Below, piece after piece: positions 36,924-48,307 of a DNA stretch of 64,000 bases. The DNA lies in assembly GCA_023213395.1 (NCBI GenBank), contig CM041465.1:153953741-154017740 (forward strand), written 5' to 3'. Below the pieces are notes generated by a model. The model was not told the DNA's origin. It did not search any database and was given only the letters and a program-made list of their open reading frames with translations. How positions within the stretch are numbered: the stretch's first letter is position 1; every line of letters begins with the position of its first letter. The DNA is from Cycas panzhihuaensis. Lineage: Eukaryota; Cycadophyta. A program made the translations under genes and the position numbers.

Positions 36924-37520
36924 TACTAGATAATGTGACAACAATGGTTTAGAGGCTAAAATTTTGATAAGTTGGCAATGTGGTTTCCCCCACAAACCTT
37001 CTTCAGGGGCTTCCAAGGGGGTGCAAGGGGTGATAGCCCCCAACCCAAAAAGCTAGCACTAGAAAGTATACTAAATTGTAAAGAGAATCAAGGTTGTTCT
37101 CTCAAAATACTCTAGACTCTACGGTCGATATTTGTTCCTTGTATGACTCTCTCATGTAGCCTAATTTAGGGTATTTTTTTATTATGTTGATGGTGTTCGA
37201 TGTAATGCATATACTATGAGGAGCTGGGAAGCTGGTTGTTATTACTATAAGCACTCTTCTATAAATTGTATATATTTCTCCATTCTTGATAACAAAGATC
37301 GATACCTTTCCTGTGTGGATGTTTCCCTAGCACACTACTAGGGTTTCACTACGTTATATCGAGTGTATATGTGATACTTGGCTTTCTTATTCATTTTATT
37401 ATATTATCTCTAGTTTAAGAACTTGCATGTTAAATTTTAGTTTCGATACCCATAATTAATTGCATAAATAGGAAGATCTTGGTGGTGGTTTTAAGTTATT
37501 GGAACCTTATCTTCTTAACA
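36924..37520 (+). mobile_element. 5' LTR of copia H
   Basis: 597 bp, TACTAGATAATG...CTTCTTAACA. It matches 62180-62840 better than the LTRs of F or E (shared 'GATGGTGTTCGATGTAATG' and 'CTATGAGGAG'). The G/C-rich module (36984-37045) has lost ~70 bp compared with the 3' LTR. The AATAAAG signal is mutated to AACAAAG. A clean target duplication is not seen: left GCATT, right TTGAT. Confidence 0.85.
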
Positions 37521-37522
37521 AG

Positions 37523-37535
37523 TGGTATCAGAGCC
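37523..37535 (+). promoter_or_regulatory. Primer binding site of copia H
   Basis: TGGTATCAGAGCC, a perfect initiator-Met complement two bases after the LTR, as in copia F. Confidence 0.93.
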
Positions 37536-37592
37536 ATTTTTATTTTTGCAACAAGTTTGTGAAGGTTTTGGTGTCGGCTTTTTCTACACCAA

Positions 37593-38569
37593 ATGATGAA
37601 AGTAGCAAGTGCAAAGTTTGAGGTGGAGAAATTCAATGGCAATAATAACTTCAAGTTGTGGAAGTTGAAAGCATATGATATTCTTATACAACAAGGTTTG
37701 TACAGAGCTCTTGTAGGCAAATTAAAGAAACCCACAGGGATGGATGATGATGAATAGGATGATCTAGACAAAAAGGCTCTTAACACAATACGATTGTACT
37801 TAGAAGATGAAGTTCTATTTAATATCATAGGGGAGCAGATGGCAGCAGGATTATGGACCTCATTGGAAGGTCTGTATATGACCAAATCAGTGATAAATCG
37901 AATCTACTTGAAGAGGTAACTGTACTCATTACGAATGAAGGAAGGTATAAAAATAGTTGACCATTTAAATATTTTCAATACTCTTATTTATTAGTTGGCT
38001 CATATCGATATTAAAATTAAAAATGAGAATAAGGTTGTTACCCTGTTATGTTCATTACTAGAATCCTGGGATAATATTGTCACCTCAATTAGTTTTAGCA
38101 TTACAAACGAATTAGAATATGATTCTATTGTGAGTGCTTTATTGATGGAAGAAGTCTAGTCTTAAAACCTCCATACCAAAAGCTATGACAACAAGGGGTA
38201 GAACAATTGAGAGAGGACAAAGCTCTAGGTATACATCAAGGTCAAAGTTAACAGGCAAGAAGAGTGAGCTCAAATGTTGACATTGTAATAAGACTAGTCA
38301 CCTCAAGAAGGACTGCTACAAAAGGAAGGAGTTTCAAAAAAAGGAAGATCCTGTTAAGGAGGCTAATCAGGTGGAGTCAAATCAAGGTATGGTTGATGAC
38401 GTCCTGGTTGCTTGTAATGTTTCTGATTATCACCATGATTAGTTATTAGATTCAGGTGCTTCACACCACGTGTCCACATAAGAGTTAGTTCTCATCATAC
38501 CAACCTCTTGATGGTGGTGATATGCTTATGAAAAATAAAGTCTCATGTAAGATAGTAGGCATTGGTAGT
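37593..38569 (+). pseudogene. Copia H gag and protease start
   Basis: Gag from the ATG at 37593. It shows the FEVEKFNGNNNF-type block, the zinc knuckle (38272-38315, its second position after Cys a stop: KC*HCNKTSHLKKDC), and the protease site LLDSGASHHV at about 38446-38475 with the catalytic Asp kept. The sequence ends at GIGS (38558-38569), where gypsy C is inserted. Stops and frameshifts are frequent. The coding sequence resumes at 59196. Confidence 0.85.
38565..38569. repeat. Target site duplication of gypsy C (left)
   Basis: GTAGT; the right partner at 59196-59200 is GTAGC. Copia F has GTAGC at this codon, so the left copy carries a C-to-T change. Confidence 0.8.
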
Positions 38570-41451
38570 TAGAATTACGTCTATAGGGATGGTAACTACA
38601 CCTGGTTAGGATTAGGACTATTGAAGGAGGGCTTCGAAATGAAGGGATCAATCCAATAAGTGAAAGGAAGCACCCACACTGGGTGTCCGTATGTCAGAAC
38701 ACAGGTTTAGGACGTACAAATGGTACACAACTTTCTTTAGGCAACTTAGTCTTTGATTTTTGAGGGTAGTGTAAGTGACGGATATCTTCAACTGCTCGAG
38801 TAACCTCAAAATAGGGGTCTTCCCATCCTTGGATGGCTGGAAGAGGGAGGCAAGACCCAACGAGGAAGTGAATCCTCGTGGAGGACTAAGGGATGTAGAT
38901 GGGATGTGTGTAAGTATAGAGCAAGAGGTATCCCTTCGTAAGGGTGGTATTGGACAACCACCTTTCACATGAAACCAACCTAAAGGAGGGAGTGATAAGG
39001 TTATTAAATTGGTATAGGTATGATGGGGTAAAAGGAGGAGGTCTTAGGGTATGAGTCCTCCTCGAACTAACCCACCTAATAAGAGTGTTAGATGGACAAA
39101 GAATGGTGGCAAAAGAAGTTCTCACCACTCTATGTGTAAGGGAGTCTAACCTCTACATGCAATAATAGGGGCAGAGACTAGTTGTTTGTGTATGTAAATG
39201 AGAGGTAAGTGAGGTATATATGTATAAAAGACAATAAATACACTTTTTCTCTCATTTTCTCTTAAAGATAAATACTCGCTCTCATTTCACTTTAAGGGAA
39301 GGAGGAAGAAAAGAGTAAACTAATATATCATATAAAGTACACAACAATGCAATTGAATAGAGAGGGGAAAGCGAATATCTCCTACTGAACACTCTTTCTT
39401 AATGCACAAACTAATGTGCAAATGAATGATTCAAGTTGGTTCTCTTTTACCTTATTTCTTTATGTTCTTTTCATGCAAATATACAAACTAAAAGAAGTAA
39501 GAAAAGACCTATAAAAGGAAAGGGGCATACCTAGAAAGGCGATGCAGTTAAAACGAAGTTTCTGTCTTGCGCCACACCTACTTCTTTTTTTCCCTCTCCA
39601 AATGCATGACTAGCCAGGGGTTTCCTTACCTCCCCCAAAATAAAAAGAATAAAGTAAGAAAAACACAAAGGAAAAAGAAATATATAATGGATGAAATAAC
39701 TAAGGAAAAATAGGTCAAGAAATGTACTTGGATTGTTGTCATTTTTCCTTCTCCGTAAATGGAACGATAAACCTACAATCACAAAGTTTCTTGGCCTTTC
39801 CCAAGGGGTTGATAGAATACCAAGCAAATATATGTATATATGTAATGGTAGAATGCTAAAATCCTATAAGTTAAAGTACTTTAAATTAACTGATCTTCCA
39901 CCAAAGAACAACTCTATGTCTCACACAAACTAACAACACAAGACAAGGTATGGGAGATGTTAGCCTTAGAATGGCTAACCCTTCAATAAGTGTACCTCCA
40001 TACTACCCTTAGACATAGAGAACAATAGGATGGGATAGCCTAATGGTAGCGAATAATAGGGGAAACAAACAACATGAGGTTTACAAATGTTGCCTATGTT
40101 GCAAGTGTGCTACGTGTAGCAAATTATAATATTTGCAAAGCCAAGACCCAAGGTAGATGAGAGACACTATTTAGGGCTAGAAGAGTTGCCCAAGAGAGGT
40201 GTGTAGGCCTAGAAACAACGCAGAAAGAGAGATACATATGCTGATATCCAACACTAGCCAATTCCTAGAGACTCCCTAGTAGCTCAAGTGAGGCACGAGT
40301 GGAGGAGAGGAAAGAGGAGAAGGGTGTTACCCTTAAGGACCAGGCCTAGTTAGGTACAGAACCTACCTTGGCTCCTTTCTCTCACTCTTTAGGATCCTCT
40401 CCCGTAGCTTCCTTGGAAAAAACTAGGAGAAGGCAGGAAGATGGAGAGGGCTGAAAGAAAAGAAACATAATGACTATCTCATGTATGCACTGAAAAAATA
40501 AAGAAAGGAAGGATATTCTCAATGATCTAACCTCTTATAATGTAGTTCAAAGGAAAGAAATGGAGCAACAATGAAATGATACCTGCTAGACTGAGTAGGA
40601 GGCAAGTTTGTCCCTAAAAATAATAGGAAAATGACAGATTTGAGGTGCTTATAGGGGGTCCTAGGAGGATGCTACAACCTAGATATAAGTTTATTGAAAC
40701 TTATTGAAAGGGTATGGAGGTGAAACTTTTAATAAATCCTTGCTTGAAGACATTTGTTGGCAAGCCTGCTATGGTAGATCTAAGGTAAAGTGGGCAGATC
40801 TTAGGCTGGAGCACAAGGAACTCAAGTGTTATAGAGCATTCCTGCAAAAAACTGCTTGTGGAAGAAGGAGAAGAGAGAAGAGTAGGTGGTAGAAGAGGAA
40901 GAAAATGAGGTTCTTTTGGGCTTTATACCTAACCTTAGATTGAATGGATGATTAGGGTTGAGGTAGGGTTTGAGAGGTGTCAAAGCCGCATGACAATTTT
41001 ATAAAAAAAATGAAATTTACCAAAGTAAAATTTTAAAACATGTTAAGTAACAGTGACCCCATGACAAACTTCGCGATACCGTGAAGTTTACCATGGTACC
41101 ACAACATTTTCTCAGGTGCGGTAATAGAGACAAAAACATGAAAAAATGGATGCCTAGGAGCCCTAAAAGAGGGTACCCTAGGCCTAAGAGGGGGTGGCCT
41201 TCTGTCCAGATGGTTGGGGACAGTCATATAAAGAGGATGACCTAAACCAGATGGGGTACTAGAGTGACAGGAATCCCAAGAAACTGATAACTGGAATAAA
41301 GATGTACCAATCACACTTAACGGGGTGCTAAGGGTTCTGATGTGGAAAGGGGTGTGACAGATCACATGGGATGAATGGTGCTTAGGGCAACATGGAGGTG
41401 CATAGGAGGACTATGGAGTGCCATGGGCATGCATGTCCCACTAATCATCAT
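38570..41451 (-). mobile_element. Gypsy C 3' LTR, first part
   Basis: Plus strand begins TAGAATTACGTC, aligning with TGGAATCGCATC of the partner LTR at 56073. The two LTRs are similar along their whole length (e.g. 38590-39130 against 56093-56640). It is broken at 41451 by B2 and resumes at 47107. Contains the hairpin AAACTTC / GAAGTTT at 41066-41089. Confidence 0.87.
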
Positions 41452-41491
41452 GTAAGAAAATAATAGAGCCCCAAGTAGCTCTGATACTAAA
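41452..41491 (-). repeat. Extra primer-site segment outside the B2 3' LTR
   Basis: These 40 bp repeat the sequence normally found inside the element next to the 5' LTR (46674-46714), including the Met primer site complement GCTCTGATACTA at 41478-41489. B1 has nothing like it at its 3' end. Confidence 0.8.
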
Positions 41492-41897
41492 TAAAGAAAA
41501 AAATATGTAAGGAGAACAGGGAAAAACATGTAACCAATAATCAAAACTCAATACAAATCATAAATCATTATAGTATGAATAAATAAGCCATTGTACATTC
41601 TATCCATGTTGATAAGAGAGATGAGAGCTTTACCAATTTTCCAATATGGGTAGTGTTTAAAGACACTAGGGTTGCACACCCCTCAATATTTATAATTTTG
41701 GGGGAGGAGGGAAACTCCTCAACCCATGAAATTCAAATTATAATAAAATAATACTAACTTAACTCAAAGTAAACTTAAGTCAAATTAACATTAACTTCCC
41801 TACACATGTTGAGCACCCACATGTGTAAATTAAAGATGATGAGGTGTGCTCCCCTGATTGGAAGGTAGGAGTGGAGAGATGATAATTAACTCCAATA
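41492..41897 (-). mobile_element. 3' LTR of B2
   Basis: 406 bp, plus strand TAAAGAAAAAAA...ACTCCAATA. The adjoining minus-strand AAGGGGGAGAA is its polypurine tract. Shares the GGGGGAGGAGGGAAACTC block with the other B LTRs. Confidence 0.85.
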
Positions 41898-42249
41898 TTC
41901 TCCCCCTTAATGGTCATCACAAACACTTATATCTTCTCTTTGAACTTATGAAATTTGTATTTGAAAAAAACTTTAAAACTCTGATCTTTATCAACTCTTC
42001 TCATCCTTATAGACACATATGCCTCTTTACCATGGAATGATGTAAAGAAACTGTAAGTAAATGATACTTAATTTGTACAAAAAAGAATAGCTGCAACTTT
42101 GACTTTAACTTATAGAAATTCAACTTTGATTGTCATATTATTAGGTCTCATTTCTATCATATCATCAGATTCATTAACAATCATATCATAAGGTTCATTC
42201 TCCCTCTTAAATGGAGGATCAGATACTTATGGAACAAGTTGATCATGCA

Positions 42250-42604
42250 TTTGATCTAAATCTTTTTTGGTCTTGTCATTATAATGTACCTATTCTGTCA
42301 CATGTCTCACATGCTCATCAAAAATAACATCAAATACATTGAGGGTATCTTCCCCATAAGTAGAAATCAATATATCCCAAACTGATTTAGAAGTAATTAA
42401 TTTAGAAACTTAAGAAAAAACATCATCGTTGATAATACAAAATAATAATCCTAAAACTTCATTATCCTTTTTAACATTTTCTTTAATACTTAGATCACAT
42501 TTATATTGTAAATATTTCAAAAGATCATATTCAATAAAATAGTCTTGCATAGTCTTATGCCAAAGTGAAAAATTATGCCCATCAAAAATATGAAATTGTG
42601 CCAT
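42250..42604 (-). pseudogene. B2 gag fragment
   Basis: Minus-strand frame 42410-42604 begins MAQFHIFDGHNFSLWHKTMQ and continues DYFIEYDLLKYL, a copia-type Gag N-terminus (UBN2/DUF4219-like pattern with F-G-x-N-F-x-x-W). The B1 equivalent is at 28230-28330. After the stop near 42410 the sequence GGDTLNVFDVIF continues in a shifted or broken form. It is too short to make a capsid; it shows descent from an autonomous copia element. Confidence 0.65.
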
Positions 42605-42605
42605 T

Positions 42606-44105
42606 CAAAAAAAAAATTTAGTATATAAAAGATATACTTTTATTAAGTCAAAAAATTAATAAGTCAATGAACATATATGATTTCAAATAAACCTTTTGAA
42701 AGAGATGTAATGCCCTTTAGAAAGTCAATTAAGTAAGGAAATGACTTTTTAAACAAGGATGAAATAAAAAATACCTTTTAATAAGTGTATGCCCTTTGAA
42801 TAAGTGTATAACCTTATAAGGTATAATTTTAAATAAAATTTTGAAATATAATTAATATGTGAGAAATTTTGAATATAACAAGTCATTTTAAATATGTGAA
42901 TTTAAAATAAGAATTTGATGATAAGAAATAATTAAAAAATTTAACCTTTTAATTTTTTAAATGTAAGGTTATGTCAAATGTTTAAGTGTAACAACTTCAA
43001 AGTTATACTAAATGATATCAGAATAAGGTAAAACTTCACCAGCATGAAGAATAATAAAATATGTATCCAATGGAATTGATCGTTTTAAAAACGAATTCTT
43101 ACAAGTCAAGTTTTGATAAAGCCAATATACATGCCTCTTTTTTTTAGGCTTAATAGAAGCAAGGAGCTCGAAAAGGTATAAAAATGCTAATAAAATATTT
43201 GTCGAATGGTGTGAAATGATCACATAAAGTTTAGAGAGCTTCCTAATATATTTTTTATTGAAAAATTTGAGAAATATTATACACAAATTGTGAAATTATG
43301 GTAGGTTTGATGGTTTTAAGTACCTCAAATTTAATCAATTTGAAAAATAGTAGAAACACATTTAAATGTATAAAAAACTATATCAGATCGAAGAGGATTA
43401 ATCTAGATTCCCAACGAAACTAACAGGACTAAATTCTGATACAAAACAAAAAAGTTATAGTGAAAATAATAACTAGTACTTTTATGGTAAAAGGTTTAAA
43501 AGATGCTAAAAAAACACTAAAGTGCCACTTTTGGCGATTAAAATAATAATTAAAATGAATTCTAAAAAATAAAATAAATGGTTGGTAATGAAGTTTATTG
43601 AATATAAATTACTATAGAATAAATCTAACAGAAAATAGTTACATGGTAATAAAATATAATTACTTGAAAAAATAATTTTATAAAAATATTAAAAAATGTT
43701 AAAAAATGGATTGATTGACTTTAAATCGACTGAAACAGGGTCAAATCAAGTTCAAATTAGACATATGACCAGTCAAAATCGATCAACAAAAAATTTTTGA
43801 CACAACAAAATTAGTTTCACCAAAAACCAATGACTTAGTAAGGAGTTACGACAAAAAATTTGCCAGTAACTCTATGTAAGATAAAAAGAAATAAAAAATA
43901 AATAAAAAGAAAAAATGTTACAACAACTTGTTAGACCCCACTAATGATGACTAACGGTCATATGGTGAAGTATTATGACCAGGGGCTGAAGATGAAAGGT
44001 GTTAGGGTTTTAAAAATCGTGGATTTCAAATGTTATGCACTATGTTTAAATTTTTTTTAAACTTTATAAAAAATAAAACCTAGAAAAAATGGAATGTTAT
44101 TGCTT
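42606..44105 (-). other. Conserved non-coding arm of B2
   Basis: Aligns with B1 28331-29955. No supported gene. Homology to B1 stops near 44100, where the copy-specific segment begins. Confidence 0.65.
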
Positions 44106-45151
44106 GCACACAGCCTGTGTGACGAACAATGCTAAAATGGATTAGAACAACAGATTTAAACCACTAATAGGAGGCAGATTTACCCATGGAAGGGGTTTAA
44201 TATCAAATTTGAGAAATATATATGCATATATATTTAAAAGAGCGTTGGAAAGAAAAGAAAAACAAAATAGAAAATGGATCGGCGGCCATGCAGTGCATGA
44301 AATCTTGAAGAAAATGGTGAAAATCAGCCAAGTCTCCACACTAGGAGAGGGGCAATAGATCTTCTATGAAAAAAGATTAAAAAAATGATTATATATGATG
44401 TAAACAATTGTGAACGAAAGGCGCACGATAGGAGCTCAAATAGAGGAAATAAAAGAAAAAATGAAAATGAAAAATAGCTTCAAAAGATTTAGATCTAAGC
44501 TGAGTATGCTTCACAGGAGGTGCCCTCTCAGGGTAGTATAGATTTCATAAAAAAATTTCAAAAAAAATTCAAAACAAAATGGGAGACGCCACGGAGCTGG
44601 GGCAGAGGGGATAACCAGAATGACAGAGAGAAGAACTAGAACAATAGTGCAAAGAGAATGGGGGAGAAGAACCAGAACCAACTCTGTCCTTGTAGAAGGT
44701 AGTTCAACTTGATTTTTCAGTAGGAATGGATATAAAGGGTTTGGTTGGTGTTATTCAAGAAGACAAAAATGCTTCTCTTGTGCAAAATATCTTTGCAGGT
44801 GAATATACTTTAATATGCAAAATTGCTCACTATGGAAAGTCATATATTTCATTGATGGATGGGGTAATAATGGGTAATCTGCACACAACGCAGAGAGAGC
44901 TCCAGAACAAGGGCATGCAGGCAAGGAAAGGGCTACTGAAATGTTTGATTAGAGATCTGATGGCTTGACAGCTGCTGATTTATCTGATTCACACAATACT
45001 CCTTTCAAATCTCACAGGGAATAAAGAGACCATACCATGAGTCAGGATTTTCTGTGTGACAAGGCTTGATTATTCAGAAATAGTTAGAAAGGAAGTTATT
45101 TGCTTTCTTGAAGAAGAACATAAAAAAATATATCAAGATCTAAAAAAGCTT

Positions 45152-45262
45152 AAAGCAATATACATTAAATCTGATGTTTCTAATCCAGGAGACCTTACAT
45201 CTATTTTTGCAAAGCATGTGAGCACATTTGGAAGGCTGGACATATGTATCAATAATGCTAGT
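45152..45262 (+). pseudogene. Short-chain dehydrogenase/reductase fragment inside B2
   Basis: About 37 codons: KAIYIKSDVSNPGDL, then SIFAKHVSTFGRLDICINNAS. These match the classical SDR Rossmann region: the 'CDV' Asp that contacts the cofactor adenine, followed by 'FGRLDICINNAG', the NNAG motif with its final Gly changed to Ser. The fragment ends exactly at GTAAGT (45263-45268), a consensus plant 5' splice site, which suggests an exon end. Upstream (45056-45151) the charged Glu/Lys-rich frame is unassigned. The active-site YxxxK is absent. Confidence 0.65.
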
Positions 45263-45268
45263 GTAAGT

Positions 45269-45400
45269 AATATGATCTCATGGACTGCAATGATTGTAGG
45301 ATATGCCCAGAATGAGTATGATGGGTATTTGGTACTGAGAAAATTTACAAGGATAAATATAGTTCTTAATAAAAATAATTACTCTACTTTAATACATGGC
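45269..45400 (+). pseudogene. Pentatricopeptide-repeat fragment inside B2
   Basis: Continues the SDR frame without a stop: NMISWTAMIVGYAQNEYDG, then YLVLRKF and a NKNNYSTLIHGF segment. This is the signature of a plant PLS-class PPR motif ('N.VSWTAMI.GYAQNG...EAL.LF..M'), found in organelle RNA-processing proteins. Roughly one and a third repeats are present, ending at a stop at 45443-45445. Fusion with the SDR piece points to two source genes. Confidence 0.65.
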
Positions 45401-45535
45401 TTTTATGATTATAAAATCGATTTAAAGCTGCTTCTAGAAATGTAAGATAGTGGCATTTTTCAGGCTGTGATTTATTCTTTATTTCTATTTTGTGTTCAAT
45501 CTGTTATTGGTAAAAAAAGTGTAATGATTTTATAT

Positions 45536-46700
45536 ATACACAGAAATTTCTTCAAATAATAACAGTAAAAAAAACTTAATGGAAGAATATACTCATACAA
45601 CAAAGGTACAATATTAAGAAAATTTTTAAATATTTAAAGAAAGTATATCACAAAAATCAAATGCATATATGTTTGTATCTGAAATATTTTCAAATATATT
45701 GTAGATATATAAGAAATATATGTTTAAATTTGAAAAAAAATGTATGAAGAACCTGGTAAACGTAGTTGTAACTGACTTCCAAGAATGAGATTTACTGTTT
45801 ATGCTTCTCCAAAAGGCTAAATATGCCCCAGAAATTGTAGATCTATAAAAAATATTAAAAAAGCAGTCAAATATATGTTAAAAGATATAGATCTGAAATA
45901 AAATATAGCAGATCTAAACCAAATGTTACAGATCTGAAATAAATATACCAGAAAATATTGAAATAATTACTAAAATAAATAGATCTGAAATGAAATATAG
46001 CAGATCTGAACCAAATATAGCAAAAAATGGTAAAATGCTTAGTAAAATACACACATCTAAAAAAATAACTCAGATCTAAAGAAACCTTTATGAGATCTGA
46101 AGTAAAATATGCCTGATCTGAGAAAACTATGGTAAATCTTGAAGTAAACTTTGAAAAAATACAGCTTGTTGTTGATCTCCTTCATAGATCTGAGAAAATA
46201 TTAGATAAATAGATAGAAATCTGCTTGAAAATAGTCAAATATATAATAAAATCTATAGATGTGAAAAAATATAGCTCAAATCTAAAAATAACTTTAATAA
46301 ATATAGCTTATTGCTAAACTCCTTTGCATATCTAAGAGAATATTGGATAAAAAGATGAAATATGCCAAATATTTGATAAAATATATAACTTATTGATGAA
46401 AAAAAACTCTTATAGAGTGGTAAAACCTGATATTTTCTATTTTTTCAGCTATGCACCTTCATAAACCTGAAGTATGTTTGTTATAGCACAAATATATATT
46501 CATAATAAGCAAATTTGCTAAAAAATAGTAGAAACTTACTGAATAAAACTTGCAGAAAATAAATATAACCAGTATTTTGCTTGTGGGTAAATCTACTTCA
46601 AAATGCTAGTAGATCTCTTTTCTTCTTCACACAAAACTTCAACAGGCCAACAATTGTTGGCTCTGATACAAAATATAAGAAATTAATAGAGACGCAAGTA
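45536..46700 (-). repeat. B2 leader region with AGATCT-rich repeats
   Basis: Homologous to B1 31871-33287. AGATCTGAAATAAAATATAGC-type units recur between about 45890 and 46100. There are fewer copies than in B1. Non-coding. Confidence 0.7.
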
Positions 46701-46712
46701 GCTCTGATACCA
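46701..46712 (-). promoter_or_regulatory. Primer binding site of B2
   Basis: The minus strand reads TGGTATCAGAGC, an intact initiator-Met complement two bases from the 5' LTR. Confidence 0.9.
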
Positions 46713-46714
46713 AA

Positions 46715-47105
46715 TGAAGGAAAAAATATGCAAGGAGAATATGGCAGAATATGTAACCAATAATCAAAATTCAACACAAATCATAAATCATTATAGCATG
46801 AACAAGTAAGTCATTGTATATTCAATCCATATTGATAAGAGAGATGAGAGCTTTATAAATTTCCCAATATGGGCAGTGTCTAAAGACACCAGAGTTGCAC
46901 ACCCCTCAATATTTATAATTTTGGGGGAGGAGGGAAACTCCTCAACCCCTAAAATTCAAATTACAATTAAAATAATACTTAACTTAACTCAAATTAACAT
47001 TAACTTACCTACACATGTTGAGCACTCGCATGTGTAAATTGAAGATGATGAGGTGTGCTCCCCTAGTTGGAGGTGGGAGTGGAGTGATGAGAATTAACTC
47101 CAACA
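46715..47105 (-). mobile_element. 5' LTR of B2
   Basis: 391 bp, plus strand TGAAGGAAAAAATATG...ACTCCAACA, with intact TG/CA ends. Similar to 41492-41897 along its length. Confidence 0.88.
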
Positions 47106-47106
47106 T

Positions 47107-47304
47107 GTCATAGGCTGAAAGAGTATAAAGAAATATGATCAAACAATGGGTGTAAAGTGATCACTCGAATATATCAATCATCTATGCAGTGAAATGATGC
47201 TTCTATTTACCTTTCTAGAGAAGTGGTAAAGGCAAAGGATAGAAGCATACCTGTACTTACCTGAGTTGACTTGCCAAGAATCCATTCCAGGTAGCCGAGA
47301 AACA
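47107..47304 (-). mobile_element. Gypsy C 3' LTR, end part
   Basis: Resumes after B2 with GTCATAGGCTGAAAGAG and ends GCCGAGAAACA at 47304. Matches 58995-59195 closely. Confidence 0.85.
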
Positions 47305-47379
47305 TTACGTCATTGGCAATAGAGCCTCTCAGCTTAGAGGCGTAATGCAATGGTGAATGCTAGCAACACAATGTTAGTA

Positions 47380-47414
<35 letters not shown>

Positions 47415-47863
47415 CATAACAATGGTATAAGCCAAGGGTGACAGAGAGTGTCATGGTGGAGCACGTGGGTGTAGAGGCAAGGGCGAGGCGACATAGAGGC
47501 TGCTTATGTGTCGTCGTGTAGACAACAAGCAATAATAGTGGATGAGGAGGATGCCCCCATCATAAGAGTAGAGTGGAAGGGTGGTGAGGACCACACATAG
47601 GATTAGATAGATGTCATGAACAAAGTGCTATATATAGACACAAGTTAAGAATAATGGGAGTTATGTACTCAGATTCTAAGAGTAGAGTGAAGGAAACAAA
47701 CCTGGTGGTCACCATAATTTATCCTCATTAGCAACCTTCTTTCAGAGGCATGAATGAATTATAATGTGAAGTGTAAGATGACCCAAGACTTGGGTCCCTA
47801 GGTGACCAGATAAGTCTCTCAAGGTGGGTCACTAAGGAGAGGAAGGCAACGCTTAAGGAAGAG
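47305..47863. other. Gypsy C 3' non-coding segment with a short (TA)n
   Basis: Next to the LTR, with no polypurine tract that I can place firmly. (TA)15 lies at 47382-47412. A G/A-rich stretch at 47440-47620 lacks an open frame. D lacks this part. Confidence 0.45.
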
Positions 47864-48307
47864 ATAAACTAAGCTATCTGCCTTAGCGTTAAGAGCCTGA
47901 GGGATGTGTCAGATGTTGACAGATGAAAAACAAGCCAATAGGGATCTGAAAGTTAGGGCAAGGGCTCTCATGCATGGGCACCGCACTTGGTAGACCTGGG
48001 TGAGATGGGACACCACAATATAGGAGTCACAAAGGGGAACGATGGGTCCATGGTAGAAATAGAGTGCATCGGTAAGGGCCTCAATAACAGTTATGTACTC
48101 AACTTCGATATTGGTGGCCTCAAGGAGGAAGATCCCAGAACACATGAAGTCATGTCTAGAAGGGTTGTGGAGAACCCACGCAGCATCAGAATGGCCACGG
48201 TTACCACGACATCTACCATCAGTGAAAATGAGGAATGCCATAACAAAAGAATTAAGTTTCAGTAGAGAGAAAAACACTAATGGGACTGGTGAGTGAAGAG
48301 GACTCAA
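47864..48307 (-). pseudogene. RNase H domain near the 3' LTR of gypsy C
   Basis: Minus-strand type I RNase H of the plant RVT_3 pattern. It reads IFTDGRCRGNRG (first Asp, about 48195-48232), ATNIEVEYITVIEAL (Glu), VPLCDSYIVVSHL (second Asp) and, after one stop at about 47906, HIPQALNAKADSL (last Asp, 47870-47905). All four catalytic acidic positions are thus visible over ~130 residues. It lies beyond the antisense ORF, next to the 3' LTR, on the gag strand. Tat elements are known to carry a second RNase H, usually beside RT. Here the place is different, and D lacks it. It could be a moved second RNase H or one captured from a host or LINE gene. Confidence 0.7.

Larger units (their letters stand above)
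44106..45535 (+). other. B2-specific segment, captured host gene pieces
   Basis: About 1.4 kb absent from B1. The plus strand is opposite to the element. One open frame, 44726-44968 (80 residues, [20 protein letters not shown] at its start), has no family I recognise. A second, 45056-45445, is a chimera of a dehydrogenase and a PPR fragment (separate entries). Low-complexity and AT-rich sequence surrounds them. Confidence 0.6.
41452..47105 (-). mobile_element. Non-autonomous LTR retrotransposon B2 (gag-only, with captured DNA)
   Basis: Sister copy of B1, 5.65 kb, minus orientation, inserted in the 3' LTR of gypsy C: the LTR sequence ...ATCATCAT stops at 41451 and continues TCATAGGCTG at 47108. 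The duplication is TCAT (or ATCAT/GTCAT). Parts: an extra 40 bp beyond the 3' LTR, 3' LTR 41492-41897, gag fragment, conserved arm, captured segment, leader repeats, intact primer site, 5' LTR 46715-47105. No pol enzymes. Confidence 0.86.

Noticed and set aside
44726-44968. 80-residue plus-strand frame in B2
   Set aside because: No domain recognised. Mentioned within the captured segment, but no function proposed.
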